Made by a program: the position numbers and the translations under genes
Assembly: GCA_003993805.1 (NCBI GenBank)
Contig: RSEF01000003.1
Coordinates: 108,906,539 to 108,970,538, forward strand
Direction of reading: 5' to 3'
Source: Himantopus leucocephalus
Taxonomy: Eukaryota > Chordata > Aves > Charadriiformes > Recurvirostridae
Length of the DNA: 64,000 bases
In this document: positions 1 through 14,200 of the stretch, piece by piece
Numbering within the stretch: the first letter of the stretch is position 1
How the letters are laid out: the number at the start of each line of letters is the position of its first letter
The notes under the pieces: model-generated
Told to the model about the DNA's origin: nothing
Databases searched by the model: none
Seen by the model: the letters and a program-made list of their open reading frames with translations, nothing else

Positions 1-44
1 ATCTGAAAGGTCCCTTCCAACCTGAACGATTCTATGATTCTATT
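1..44 (+). mobile_element. CR1 LINE, 3' tip only
   Basis: The first 44 bases are the extreme 3' end of a sense-strand CR1. They show the conserved AAGGTCCCTTCCAACC block followed by the ATTCTATG-type terminal repeats. The rest of the element lies to the left of the window. No coding part is visible. Confidence 0.9.
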
Positions 45-3000
45 CCTCAGTTCTTTCAGGCCCCGGTGAGGGAATGTGGCATGAGAGCAGAAACTGCTGT
101 AGTGCTATTCAATTTCATCTTAGCTGCTGTTAATGAAAACTTGTAACAGTAGTACAATTTTTATGTAGTGAACATTATTCTTCCACAACAACATTTCAAA
201 GAGTAGGTGTTCCCTCTCTATTCGTTTGCTGTATCTGCACAAATAATACAGATCGAGCACATTCTTGATCATGACACAGTCCGTGTCATTGCAGCTGGTC
301 TTCCTTTTTCCCATAAAACAGAGGGTTCAAATCCAAACTTTCTGATGCTCATGCTCCTGGCAGGTGCTAACACTGAAGCATGCCCAGGCAATGTCTGAGG
401 GAGCAGTAGTAAACTGGAGCCAAAACCATGCCTAGACCATAGCAATTTAAGGCTATGGGTGATTACATGGCAGAGCTCAGGCCCATTCCCTGTTTAGTTT
501 ACTAGCGTAGACATAGACATGGAGAAGAGTTGGGAGTGCCGGGGAACCAGATGTCACAGAGTACATAAACCAGCATACTTTTTTGCAAGGACAGTTTCAC
601 ATAGGTTTGGTACTTTTGAACATCAGGTCCACAGATTTAAAGAATGTTTGTTTAAGTGGAATCATCTTTCTATAGGAAGCACCAGAATTTTAAAGTCTTT
701 ATCCTTAAAAGGAAGAAAAATGTAAAGAGTATAACTTTGTTAGGACAAAAAAATGAAAAAAAAGTGATTCACATTTATAAAACATCTCATTCGAAAGAAG
801 TTTGAAATGTTAGAATGCAAAAGTCAAGAAAAAGCAACAAGGTCAAATATGTTTCATGTCAGAACAAAACTAGAATGATATGTATTGCCTGTTCTCTGTA
901 GAAGATATAACCAAAATGGAAATGTTTATACAAAAGCTCCAATTTTGCATTGGAAAATGGTTTGGCTAAATTTGTATTAACCCTTTTAAGAACTCTTCAT
1001 CAATGTTTTCCTCCATGGTTCCACTATATCTGTTACAGAGGGAAGGACAGGTCATCCAGCAAATGGGGGTGACATTTAAACTAATTATTGAATACTTCTA
1101 ACTGAAAGTGCCATCATCGCTTCATTTCAGATTACTTTTGGTTTTGGAGGAAGGAATGCCAATTCTAGGTTATTAACTGCATCACATTTCAAACACACGC
1201 AGCGTCTAATTCAAAACTGCTGACATCGACATTTTAACATCACAGTAAATCCTGCTCCTAAAGTACTAGTTGACAAATAGATATCCAGTCCCTAGAAACA
1301 ACATTCATTAAATATAAAACTTGAAGATACGTACAATTCAAACACTGTTAAACACAGACCAAGTTAGTTAATGGCTAGAAAAAGAATGTAAAGATGTTTA
1401 AGATAATGCAATTATGCTGTAAAATACTTATAAAAGAAAAAATCAGTACAGATATTTAAAATAATACTTTTTTTTCCCTCTGGGTTAATATATCACTTAG
1501 TCTTACTTTTCTTTTACTTTCTTGTTAGCTTTTATACTAAGGATCCTAAATTTAATAGGTGATTTCAATCAAGAAGTCTGATATGAATGATACCTTCAAA
1601 AACACAACTTTGCCAGTGTAAGCTGTGACTACACTTAAATCTATGATATACTTTTAAAGAAAATTTGGCTTAAGAGAAATCACTTCCTGTGGACCAACAT
1701 TCCTGAAGTCTTTATTTTGGAAACATCTAAAAATACAGGGTGTAATCTTGGCTTCTCTAAAAATAACAAGCATTTTACCCTTCAGCTTCATACAGCCAAA
1801 AATTCACCTGCAATTTTGTAAGTGTCAGAGTGAATTGCTGCCATGCGATGAACATGTTCTGTAGTAGACAAAATTATGATTAGTCTTGATAGAATCGTAG
1901 AATAATTTAGTGGAGCTATGTTTAGGGCTGCAATTCCCTACCACTCCCGGCATGGCAAAACTAAGCTGATTGGGGTTGCAAATATCTCTGCTGAATGCAG
2001 AGATTCCCCCCTTCACTCTCCCTATTTACCTCACAAATAAAAGATTGAGTATTTTAAGAGTAGCCCTACTTATTCAAGTACAGCCAAGAAAGAATCTTTA
2101 TTGAGTGCACATCCACTATTACTTGCATCAGTAATTCATACTGTTTCTTTGGCCTGACCCCATAATTTACATATATCTGCCATTAATTACAGATATGATA
2201 TTAGCATATTCTTTTGCGATCATGTCAAAATAGAATGAACTGAATTTACTACGAAATAGAAGACAAAGAAAAGACAAGATATGTGAGTGAACTTGTTTAA
2301 AATATAGCTTTATATATGGCAGAGAGATACTGTATGGGCTTTGCAGGTATAGTAAAATAAAAAGGTAGTTAGCCTGTTATTTAATTTGAAATTCATGGTT
2401 GTATCCACCTACTCCTGCAGTGCTGCAATGCTACAATTATAACATTTTACAGATAATTTAAATGTCCACATTTGACTGACTGACTGCTGTCTATGGACTT
2501 AGAATGACAAACCAGAACCAGATTTGTGTCATAACTGGATTGCAAGGTGAAAAAACCCAGCCAAATGTGTCATTTGCATTCACTGCTATACTGGGGAAAC
2601 GATGAAGAAAACTACATTTGGAAACTCCTCCTAATTCAAAAGCACAGTCTTCTGATGGTATATGCTGTAATAGCAAGGGCTTTCCAGGATTATGTACTCT
2701 TGACAGGAAAATACCTTAGAGTTGTCTATCTTAAAAATAAGCATGTAATAAAAACACAGGGTAACAACTGGTGCTACAGTCTTGCATTTATATTATATTC
2801 AGGAAATCTTTGCATTAACAGTTGTATTAGAACGTGAAGAGGCTCCTGTAAATGATAGGCTGAAATGAATTTATATAACTCTTCAGTAGGAAAGTCCCTA
2901 ATTGGATTGGCAATGCTTGGGAGTTTAGGTGTTAATTTTGAGGGGTTTGGGATTTATAGCTGCTACTATTTTGAATGACAGCATCTCCTCCTCCAGATTA

Positions 3001-6000
3001 TCACACTCATTAAGGCTGAGCTGCACTTGCAAGACAAGTTAGAAAGGATACTGTAGGAAAATCACCAACTCTTTCTAGGGAACATTGCTGATCGTGAGTT
3101 GCCTCCTCTACCATCTGTGATTTTAATGATTATTTTTTATTCAAGTTTTTCAGAATTCTGACCTTGAATTTTTTTAGCTATTCTGCTTCAAGAGATCCTT
3201 AAAAATGGTATTGGGCAACTATTTAGTATTTCTTAGAGGTCATAATTAAGGGGGGCTTCAGGTTTAAAAGACCTTCAGCACCCATTCTACCCCATCATTT
3301 TTCTTTCCCTCTCCACCCCCACAGCGAGAATATTCGTGTCACTGAGATGCTGTAAGATAAATTATAGCTGAGAGATATTTAAACTATATCTCTTTTTCTT
3401 GCACATAGGAGGATACTCAAGTTAACATCTGGCAGAGAGTATTACTTGGAAGAATACCATATGCCTTAAACACAGGCTGGCTAAGATGAAGATGATGCTG
3501 ACTGACAGTAGAGAGCATTTTGAGGAATATGAATAAAGGAAAATGTCCATCTCTTACTGAAGGGATATTTTTCAACAAGAACACCCACTGTAAATCCAGG
3601 CAAAGGTGTACAGAAGTGACTTCCCTCACCTTTTAGTTGCCAGAAGGCTCTAGACAATTTTTTTCCCCACAGAAGCAAGCTTCCGTTGTGGTTAATTTTG
3701 CCTATGCTATTCTAAATTTTAACAACTAACAAATTGTTCCAAACTGAGTGATGAGTGCTGCCATTTCATTCTAGTAACTTCAGGATTCAGTTACTGTTTT
3801 CTGAGTCAGAAAACATGGTGAAACCATACTGAAAGTCATACTTTCTGTCCTAAATTAGCTGAACCTTCATTTCCAGATGAAGCCTGAAGTGCAGGTTATT
3901 GAAAAAATACCACATGACTTAAGTTATTATTGGGCAGAAATACATCAGCTGCTTCTCCCTTTCAGAGACGAAATACATGTGTGTCAGAAGCAAGGGAGTC
4001 TCAACAGTAGCCTTTTACACAGATACAACTGCAATGAGCACGTTACAACTGCGTGGCAATGAACATCTAAACAGTGACATTTCATTGTCAATTGACATTC
4101 CCAGGTGCTGTGCAGGGCTAGGCACACCTGTAAATTTAACGTGTTTCTTCTTTCTATAAAAACATTGTCCTTCATAGATATAAATAAATTGCGGTGAATA
4201 CATCCCTAATTTCAGGACCAGATCAACTATTTAATTGATTTTTCCATGTAAATTAATTGCCTTTTCATAACAGCATGCTTCATGTATAATGCATCGCCCT
4301 TCAGAAAGAAAAAAAAGAGAATTCACAAAGGTTTAGAAACTAAACAACTCCAAGGTAATATGTTGGTAAATCCCAGAATAGCAAAATATTTAGTTATTGA
4401 CAGCAATTCTTGGCCTTGAAATCTCAGCATTTTAGGCTTATTCACCGTAGGAGCGAGAAGAAATTGGCAAGTAGTTATTGTTCTTTGTTCAGTTTCCATA
4501 GCAGCAATAATAACAACTTGGTGTGGTGGGTTTTTTTTTATTTTATTTTTTCATCTTTGCAAACCTCCCTTTTCCCTTCACAATACTGGAAGTTTCTGGG
4601 GATTGAAACCCATCTGCCCCTGAACATACAATTGCTCTGCTCCTGCCTAAGAGGAGCTCTGTTGCAGCAAATATTGAGTATTTATAGGCATATGCTTGAG
4701 AATTGTCATTGCATCACAACCGTCTTGTGTTGTGACATGATGAAGTTTACTGTACAAATAAAATGATACTACTTATGAAACTATTACTATGCAAACATAC
4801 TTCTCCCGGACACTAACTAATGTTCCAGTTTCCTTTTCTCCCTCTGTTAAGGAAGAAGCATTGTTCTCTGATGTGTATCACAAGAAGAATTTTAATGAAT
4901 CTATGCAGCTTTATAGCCATTCTCAAAATACTATCTGATAAATCTCAAGTAATAGCAGCAGTGCGCTCAGTCTGACTTCTACAGAGCATGACCAGTACTC
5001 ATCAGCATCGATCCTGTTCCATGTGGAGGTCTGAGGTGAGCCACATCCTATGTCCTGACTTTCATGAAAAAAAACCAAAAAAACCCCCCAGGAATCAAAC
5101 AGTGGTCAAACTGTAAAGCGGTAAACTGTTTTATGCTCTCCTGGAGTTTACGCCAAAGTGTGTTTGGACATTGAATATGTTCTTTTCAGAGGTGCCCAGG
5201 CAGGAGAAGCTGCCAATTTGTGTATCACTCTGAAAAGTGAAGGAAAGAAGGGTCATGAACTGGGAAAGGAAAGGAGCACAGCAAGTGGGGGAACCTGCCA
5301 CTGCTGTGCTGAACCTGCTTCCTCCAGGGCGAGGGAGGCACAGCTGGAGAATGTTTTCCCCAGAAAAGGAGAAATCCGCTTGCTGTAGAGAAAGGTAATG
5401 GATGTCACCTCTCCTGAGCTCTGCTCAGTGCCAGATCTGGAGGAAATCCTCTTTCTATGAATGGACTAAACACACTGTGGACTCCCAGTGTGCTCAGGGT
5501 ATCCAAGAAACAGGCTGGATAATTATCACAACTTTCTTTTTATCTGTTTTCTCTGTGTCTCTAGATTTTGACTGAAGGTCTGCATGGATGTCAGCTGACT
5601 TTTCTTTCCCATAACTTCAGTCTCTCTACATGTTTATTTTTGTTTGATTTTGCTTTCTCTGTAAGCATTATGAAATGAAAGTGTAGTGGTAATGCAGGCA
5701 CAGCCACTACACTGATTTTTAGGGAGCCAATTCATTGTCAATAAAAGACTGAGTTTAGTAATTTACAGCAAGAACTGCTGAGGCAAATAGCAATGTCTAC
5801 TTTCATAATATCTTTTAGCTCTAAGGCAGTCAGTGGCATTTTTTAGAATATAAGCACCCAAATAAAAAAAATGTTAAAAAAACACATTCTGTGTGACAAC
5901 TTTGTAATTCATTTGCTTAATGTCATAGTCCATGGTCCTTGAACAACTTGTGGTGGGAGACTATGATTTTGATATACATATATTTAATGATACATGAATA

Positions 6001-6429
6001 CTGAAATATCAAAACATCTTCTCACCATATAAACTCTCTATGCTTTGTTTTCATTTCCTCAGATATTATCCTGCAGTCTGAGGAAGAACTGGTTGCTGGC
6101 TCAGCTGTGCTAGCTGACAGGCAAAAGAGCCTTAACATTGTCTTTAGCAACTTTCTGTCCAGTTCTTAGTGAGGAACTGAAGACTGCTTTGTCTTGTTAG
6201 ACTGAAAAGATTCTTTTAAAAAATTTCTTCAATCACTGAACAATTCTAAAAATGAACTTTGGTAAACGTGATGTGCTTTTCCTTCACTTTAGTGTGAACT
6301 CAGTGAGGCAATTTTGGAGGTGCAAACAAATCCTTCTGTCGCCCTCTTCAGAGCAAGATTTGTAATCTCAGGAGTCAGGGTGCATTGCACATCAAGAATT
6401 TTCTTGAGGACTAATAGTGTTAATATCAG
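45..6429. other. Unassigned AT-rich DNA, no gene seen
   Basis: I see no recognisable gene, RNA gene or interspersed repeat in this 6.4 kb. The longest open frame is 118 codons on the plus strand (4410-4766). It reads through T-rich low-complexity sequence, has no recognisable domain, and is probably chance. Divergent old repeats could be present below what can be seen by eye. Confidence 0.5.
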
Positions 6430-7033
6430 TGCTCAGTGGTGAGTGGCATCCCTCAGGGATCAGTATTGGGACCAGTACTATTTAATATCTTCATCAATGA
6501 CACAGACAGCGGGATCGAGTGCACCCTCAGCAAGTTTGCGTACAACACCAAGCTGAGTGGTGCAGTTGATGTGCCTAAGGGACAGTATGCCTTCCAGAGG
6601 GACCTGGACAGGCTCGAGAAGTGGGCCTATGTGAACCTCGTGAGGTTCAACAAGGCCAGGTGCAGGGTCCTGCACCTGCGTTGGGGCAACCCCTGGTATC
6701 AATACAGGCTGGGGGATGAAGGGATTGAGAGCAGCCCAGCTGAGAAGGACTTGAGGGTACTGGTGAAGAAAAGCTGAACATGAGCAGACAATGTGCAGCC
6801 CAGAATACCAACCATATCCTGGTCTACATCAAAAGAAGCGTGGCCAGCAGGTCAAGGGAGGTGATTCTGCCCCTTTACTCCATCAGGGCACCTCTGAAAA
6901 GGACATATTCAAAGTCCAGCTGCACTTTGGTGTAAACTCCAGGAGAGGGTAAAACAGAGCTACCCACACAGGATCAGATCAAGATGACCTTCAAAGGTCC
7001 TTTGCAACCCAAACTATTCTGATTCTATAAGTC
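6430..7033 (+). mobile_element. CR1 LINE fragment, 5'-truncated and internally deleted
   Basis: This is a sense-strand CR1 copy. An open stretch at 6436-6777 encodes part of the reverse transcriptase. It shows the conserved [19 protein letters not shown] block, then the catalytic-site region, which reads FAYNTK where an active CR1 has FADDTK. After 6777 the frame is broken. At about 6893 the match to the RT C-terminal region stops. It resumes near 6970 with the CR1 3' end (CTTCAAAGGTCCTTTGCAACC and a decayed ATTCTATG tail). Both catalytic aspartates are lost, so this copy is dead. Confidence 0.93.
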
Positions 7034-9058
7034 TCCTCTTTAGCTAACCTTTGTTCATGTTTTCCGGTTTTCATACAGAATTTTTTTCCCATATTTTACA
7101 GATGAGATGCAAAAGCTAAGAGTCTGAAATAATTTCTTTTCCAAGGTAGGAAGACAATTATAAATCTTTAAATGTTACGATTCCCTGACATAAGTTGCAC
7201 TTCATACATACCCAGGTATACCTGAAGTGGCGCAGCCCACTTCTGAGTTAATCTGTGTAAAAAATGTCACACCCCTTTTAGTAATCCTTTATCCATTTCA
7301 AATTTTAAATGGCCATGGAAAAGATGACATTTGCAGCAGAACCTATAGGCTTGTTTCAAATTCACAAAACATAGATATTGACTACCATTTCAAATGCTGT
7401 CAGGCATGTGGGGCATCCACCTTGAAATGGATGTGTGGGAGACTCGTGCACTCTAGTGCTTCAGTTGCCGATGGTTAACTAGCTAAAATGAGTCCCTCAT
7501 GTTGTTCAATTAAAATGTTGTGGGTTTTTTTTTTGTGTGAAGAGAGAATGCATATTCTAAAAGTAAAAAAGATCTTCAGCTTACACGTATTCAAAAGTTC
7601 CATCTTATGCACATAAGTGAACTTTCCATTCTTTCACATCTACAGATGTGAACTGTGATGATATGACATGTTCTTGACCTATGTAGTATTTAATGAATAG
7701 ACATAACGTGGTCCATGGCCAGACCACAATTTCTTGTATGGCAGTCAGCTCTGTCAGCACAGGCTGAAATGCAATAGACAAACAAGATTTGCAATAGCTA
7801 TTTAGATTACAAACCCACTTAGGGATGACCTGTAAGTTAATACATAAATAAACAAACCAAAGCTGAAGAAGGGAATAGGATGGACATGTGGATATAAATC
7901 CTCTTTCATTTGTAAGTAAGGCAAGTGAAGATTTTCTCCTCCTCCAAAACCATCAGATTCAAAATCTGCAAATTTTTCTTACACTGACTAGCACTTACTT
8001 ATGTTAAAGAAATTAAAGAAATCAACTACATGTGGACCAAAGGCAAGGACTGCTCCGTATAGCTGTGGGAGCACAGTCGGTAATTTTTAAAAAGATTTTT
8101 TATCATTTCATATCTCTGGTATATGTTCAAAACTTAAAACACATTAATAACTATAGCATAACTTATTGATACCCAGTATGTGCTTTTCTCAAAGTAGCCC
8201 TGAAGCTTTGAAGTACTTCAAAATGCAAGATTAATATGTGCAGTTTAGGGACTGGTGAGTATCAGGAGGGATCTTTCAGTGAAAGACAAGCTGCTCATAT
8301 CTTCCCTTTGAAAACCTCAGTGGAATCCAAAACACATCCCACTTCAGTGAGTAATTCCCCTGAAGCTAATGGCTTTATTGACAATTGCAGCTCCATCAAT
8401 TCTTCTGGTTTGTTTGAAATGGCTCATGTAAGCCAAATATATTATGTACACTTAAACTGAAAATGTCCTAGTTATATTTATGTAATAGCTTAAGCAAATA
8501 CTCGTGTACGCAGTAGCCACAGTTTAAAAGGGGAACAGGAGAAGGCATTCAGCATCACTAGTTTCAAAGGATCATGCCCTCGGCAAAATCCAAGTAAGAC
8601 TTGACTGCTTGTGGAAAGATGGAAAATTGAAGTACAGGTCAAATCTCAAGCACTGTTATGAAATACTGGCAATAGGTAACTCAGGATGTTTCCTGTTCAC
8701 TTGGATGGGAACTCTCACACAAATAAGAAGTCACCAGTGTGAGTGAGAGTTCAACAGACTGATCTTTCTCTATTTTCGCATCATTGTTGCAACTGCATAC
8801 TGTGGAAAATAACCAATGTTTTCCCATTATTCAGGCTGTCAGACCTATGCAACACATTAACTCAGAGGTCTTCTTAACTTGCTATTATTCCTTTAAATTC
8901 ATTTTTTGCTTTCTTTCTGACATCTTTTTCTATCTGCTAAGAGTAGTTTTATTATCATGGGTCATAATGTCAATATAAAAAAAAAATGCAATAAAAATAT
9001 CCTGCTTTAACTGTCTGAGTTCAGCACACATGGAAGTAATTAAATTCAGACAACGACC

Positions 9059-9093
9059 GGTCAGATTTCCCCAGTTTGGTCAGATTTCCCCAG
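9059..9093. repeat. Tandem duplication, 19-bp unit
   Basis: GGTCAGATTTCCCCAG occurs at 9059-9074 and again at 9078-9093, spaced by TTT. This is a two-copy tandem duplication. Nothing suggests function. Confidence 0.9.
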
Positions 9094-11170
9094 CTTCCTC
9101 CAGCCAGTTATAATCATCAACCTAAAGAGCAAATTCCGGTTTAGAATCTCTGACATTCCAGCTCAGGGCTACAAATCGAGAATTCGTCTCAAATCCCTGA
9201 CAGTCAAACTGGGCTTCTGCAAAGTGCTGCCGATTTGGAAGACATATGACTGTGTTGAATACTTTTGTGAATCTCTTGCTGGGAAAAATGAGAAACAGCA
9301 AATGTAAGCTGTCAAATGAGCTGTTCTATCTTAAAGGAAATAGGTGTTTGCAATTAAAAAATAAATACCTAATCCCCAGTCAGCTGTTCTTAGATCAAAT
9401 TTTAACCTATAAAAACAAGCAAAAAGTCTGGCTCAGAAACCAAACTTTTCCAAAATTTCCTCTCAAACTGTGTTTACTAATGTCTACAGCTTCAGTTGTG
9501 CACATTTTTTCCCCTTTATTAGCTGACTGGAGTATTTAATCTATTCATACATTGCAAACTGAGGAAAAAATAATGGAAGAGCGAGTAAAGTTATTTGCAT
9601 GTGTAAACTAAAGATAATTTCACAATAACCAGCAAATATGCGACTTTCCATAATCAGAAATCACATAATTCTGCAGAGATAATCTTACTACCTGCAGTCA
9701 ATGGGAAGAGAAGCACAAGGCAGTGCTGTGCCTTGCCTAGGACGACCCAGCAGGTGAGGCCAAGTGCATGGGAAGAGAGCTCATATTTGCAGTGACCCAA
9801 CTCGGTCTCCAGTTAAACACACTTCTTGCTTTGTACTTGTACTTATGGTTTGGGGTTTGCTACGGCGACCACTTTGGCCCGCAGCTGTGCCAAACGGAAT
9901 AGCCTCCACTTTGTCTTCATGTGCTAAAACAGCCTTCCCAGGGCTGTCCCTGAACCTCCTTGGTGGTTACTGCTCTGCTTAATTGCATATTTCATGCTCA
10001 GATGTGGACAGTTACAGAAACATAGCAATTTTCTTGTTGTCTTAGCCCTTTACTCCCATATATATTCACCAGCAGTTCCAGTGGAGAAGTAGGGTTAAAT
10101 TTTCTCATTTTTTTCCAGCACTTTCCTCACAAATTAAAATCTTTCTACTGCTGCAAAACAGCACTAAAACCCCAAACCCTTCACATGACAGGTGTTCTGG
10201 AGGTCAGACATCTGGCCCACATATTTCTGTGGCTTCAGTTACAACCTTTGGCAATGAATTTCACCATCAGCCATTACAAAGATGTTGCCCTTACACAAAT
10301 CAACAAGAAATAGGAGGAATATCCAAAGGGCTGGAGAATTATTTTAGAGAAGGAAGTCCTGAGGGGGGACAGGACGAACAGAAGTTGACAGAGAATAAAA
10401 AGGAAAGGAGGGAGAAGAAAAAAAGCAACCAACCAAACCACTCCGAAACAAAAGATAATATTCCTCACCAGGACTCTGAATGGAGATACATGCTCCCTCT
10501 GCCTAGTAACACTCCTGATGAGAAACCTATGGACATTTAATAACGCTAATCACAATACAAAGAAGCAATCTGCCTGTACCGGCGACATATGGTGAGGACG
10601 CTGTCCATCACAAACCTTCATTAACGTCATGTTGACATCCTCTGACTTTTAGAACAATTCTAACCGTACATTTACTCTCACCAGTCCACAGGCCACTGTG
10701 ATTTGCCCCACATTCCTGAATGCAGTTCATATCCATGCACAGTCACCCAAAGTAAGTGAGCATGCAAGATTTAGTGCTAGATCCTGGATCTGCAATCCTC
10801 TTTGGCAATGCTCGCACACCCAAATGGGCACATTGAAAGCAGCAATTGTGCCACTCACATAAACAAAGATTACATACAATTTCAAGAGATGCAGCCAGAA
10901 ATGCTCTGAGAGGCTGTAGGCACGTCTCCTTTTCTTTCTAACTTCTACTTTTTAAAAGAAGAACATAATGGTAAAGGCAAGTGAGACAATTAAGGCATTA
11001 GGAATGCTGTGAGCAAGCAAAAGATGGAAGAGTCTTGCCTTACAGAGTGAATATCTGTAAGTTAAGTGCTGCTCTCACTTCTGATCTCATCCTGTATTCT
11101 TTTTTAACCATACTGGAAATCATCCAGTCTACATATTACCTTGGGCCAACATTCTCATTGTCCTTCCTCT

Positions 11171-11207
11171 ATTTTTTNTTGGTTTTTGTTTTTTTTTTTT
11201 TTTTTTT
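11171..11207. repeat. Poly-T / T-rich run containing one ambiguous base
   Basis: A T-rich run contains a single N at 11178 and ends in 19 consecutive T. The ambiguity is most likely a sequencing or consensus problem in the homopolymer, so length and base calls here are unreliable. Confidence 0.9.
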
Positions 11208-14200
11208 AATACCTGAGACTACTAGTGTTTAGATATTTTTTTCCAAGGGTAGAAAATTTATGTTAGAGAAAACAAAAAAAAAATCCAGCAACCACTAAGC
11301 CATTACTAACCCACTGACCTACACTACTAATATGTAGCTCCTGAAAAAATGTGAGGTTTATTTTGAAAAAAAAGAAAAAATAAACCTGAAGTTTCTTTTA
11401 AAATGTATAGTTTGTATCATCTATTCCAAGTCTTATGCAGCAGAATACCCAAAGCTGGAAGTATTTATGCAGCTTTGCTGGGAAGACAAATTAGGGAAGT
11501 TTATATAGCTTTTTATTATTTAAAACATCATTGATCTCAAAATATTTGGCAAACTTTCATCAAAAATCAATAAAAGGCTTACAAGGTTCTCACCAGTTTT
11601 AAAGGTGAAGAGAAAGAAATATTTTGTGGCAGATTAAGCCACATTCACAGAGTGAGTTATCCCTAGGATCAGAACTCAGAAAACTTGACTCTATTTCCCC
11701 ATTTTTTCCGTTTCTCTACCAAATGTTGCCCACAGGACTTTGTAATATTTGCAGGTTGGTACTGGCTAAACATTAAATCAGATCTCAGGTGATGACACCT
11801 ATACTTCAGGAGAACCTTTGTCTCTAACTAGATCACAAAGCGGGACTGTTTCCTATAAACTACATAATGTTCTATCGGAATCACTTTTTCTTCAAGCAAA
11901 ATTCCTTTTTGGTATATTGAATGGATGAAATGAAATGTCAAGCTCATCTAGTCTTCAATATGTAGCCTGGTGCTACCGCAATGTGAGGAAAAAGCTGAAG
12001 GCTTACTGACAGCAGTATAATCTCCCTAATACTGAGATTGATCTAGTCTGCAGAGAAAGGGATGGCTGTGGTGCATACAAATGAAGAAGCAGTGCATTTG
12101 GAAAGATTGCAGTGAGTCTCATCTGTCAGCAAAAGAGTGAGGTGGTTCACTAAATATCACAGCCTTCAGCTTAAGAAACCATGTACAGGAGGCAAAAAGA
12201 AGATAACATGAAGGATGAGCGAAGAGAAAAAGCAACTATGTTATCTGTACATGTTCTGATTAAAACACTGTAGAGGAAACCATTCAAAGTTCAATGGATA
12301 GACAAGAGAGTCAAGATTGATAGACAAGGGCACAGTCAAGAAACTTTTTTCCTTCATCCTGATGCGGTCAGGACTGTGAGAAGCAGAATGAAACCATAAA
12401 ATATTAAACTATTTCAAATATGATTAATTTTCTTATTCTTGGTGGGAATCCCCGTGAAATGCTTCTTGAAGGTATTGCAAAGCCTATCCATTTGTCTGTA
12501 TGTTTGGCTAAGTGGTTGGAGTCAACAAACTGGAAACAGATTCTGAGGAATTTCTTAGCATATTTAGAAATGGTTAAAAAGCCTGTTTCCAATCAGTATA
12601 CAAAATATACAGTAGGACCATACGTATCCTACCTTACTCTTTTTTCAACTACTTCATCACATCTTCAATAAGTTAATGTTTTAAAAAAAATAGTCTTTAT
12701 CCTTCCCATATAAAAAATGGAGGATAAGATGTACAAGTGCTTATAATAGCTACAAAATCATCTGGTCATATCTTTGTCCTTTAGCACCCACCAGGGCAGC
12801 ACTGAAAAGATGAAATTGATCCCATATATAAGTCATGCAGTTGAACATTTGTACATGGCTTGGAAAACTTAAACAGATATTAGACCAGTGTTGCAATGTG
12901 CTGACCCCACTGTAGCAGGAAATCTGTAACTGAGAGGATGATTCTGTGGGATTCCTCCATTGCTCGTTACATTCTGGCATGCATCTGATGGCAAATTAAA
13001 AATGGAATGACTGATGTCACTGAATAAAAAACAATATTTTTCCCTCAAACACCTTTTTAGGGTGTTAGTCCTTGCCCACACACAGAGACATGAAGGAAAA
13101 CAAAAAACAAAGAGTAAATGCAAAACTCTAACATATTCCCTGGCTAATTTGGGAACTGAACCAGGCTCCCAGACATGAAGGATAAATTCACAGGCACCTA
13201 AAACGAGACTTGAGTACTATTTCAGAGTTATCCCGATTCTTATAGAGACAATTAACTGTGCCAGGGACTGGATGCAGGTACCAGCCCTGAGGAAGGTGTT
13301 GAACAGGCAGTTACAGTTGATCAGACAACTGGGGTAGCTCCCTGCTACGTGGAGCAGTAGTTCCCAACTTCCTAACATGCTCTTCCCACAGTACCTGTTG
13401 AAGCAATCCACCAGCTCTGAGATCTGCATTTTCTCAGGATAGGAGAACACAGCTGAGGCAAAGTGTAGTAGGCAACATGAGACTGGTGGTGTATGATAGA
13501 CTTAAATATGCATGGTAGAGGGCCAGGAAAAGGAAGCTGAAGAAGGCTTTTCCTTGAACATGTAAACCTGCAAATACAGTGGTGCTGCTCACAGACGACT
13601 GCTGTTGCCTGAGAAAACTACATTTGGGATCCATTTTCCTTGTAATAAAAATGCATTCCCTACTTGTGAGATTTTTCATTGTTACTAGACAGAGGTGGGC
13701 TGTACTAGGTATAGAGTTGCGAGCTCTCAAGAGGTCTCCAATGAGAATGAAAAATTCTTGTCAATCAGTACACACAGGATACTCACTCCTAAGAGCTGGA
13801 CACTAAGTATAGTTTTCAGTTCTCAAACAGTTAACAGCAAATGTTTTTAGCAGGCATCTATTCAGTGCCCTGTCTGTAACTGTCTTTCAGCTTATTGATC
13901 ATGACCCAGAACACATTGACGCAAACCATGATGTAAATCTAACAGTAAAAGTATGGGTGAATCCTGCAGTTCCCTGTGGATGGCATCCTTTTTCCACAGT
14001 GGTTTTCTATTTATTAGGCAAAGGAATTTATGACTTTAGACAGGAAGGGTTTGGGGAATGACAGGTGGAATCCCAGTAAACATGTACAGCAGAAATCAGA
14101 CTGGGGATTTTTCTGTTATGCTTTCTCCTGGCTCCATCCCCCTTGTCTTTCCCCACCCACATAAGTCTTGTGTGTGTGTGTTTTTAGCATGCTCTTACTT

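Noticed and set aside
315..345. tRNA-like GGTTCAAATCC string
   Set aside because: It matches a T-arm motif by chance, but no A-box, anticodon stem or acceptor stem can be drawn around it. No tRNA, snRNA or rRNA was found elsewhere.
4410..4766. 118-codon open frame as a small gene
   Set aside because: Low-complexity Phe/Ser/Leu-rich translation from T-rich DNA, no domain, and no splice or promoter context worth defending.
6478..6702. Antisense open frame opposite the CR1 reverse transcriptase
   Set aside because: It is a mirror reading of conserved CR1 coding sequence. The real coding strand is plus. The same applies to antisense frames at 34408-34839, 37356-37644 and 57719-57959.
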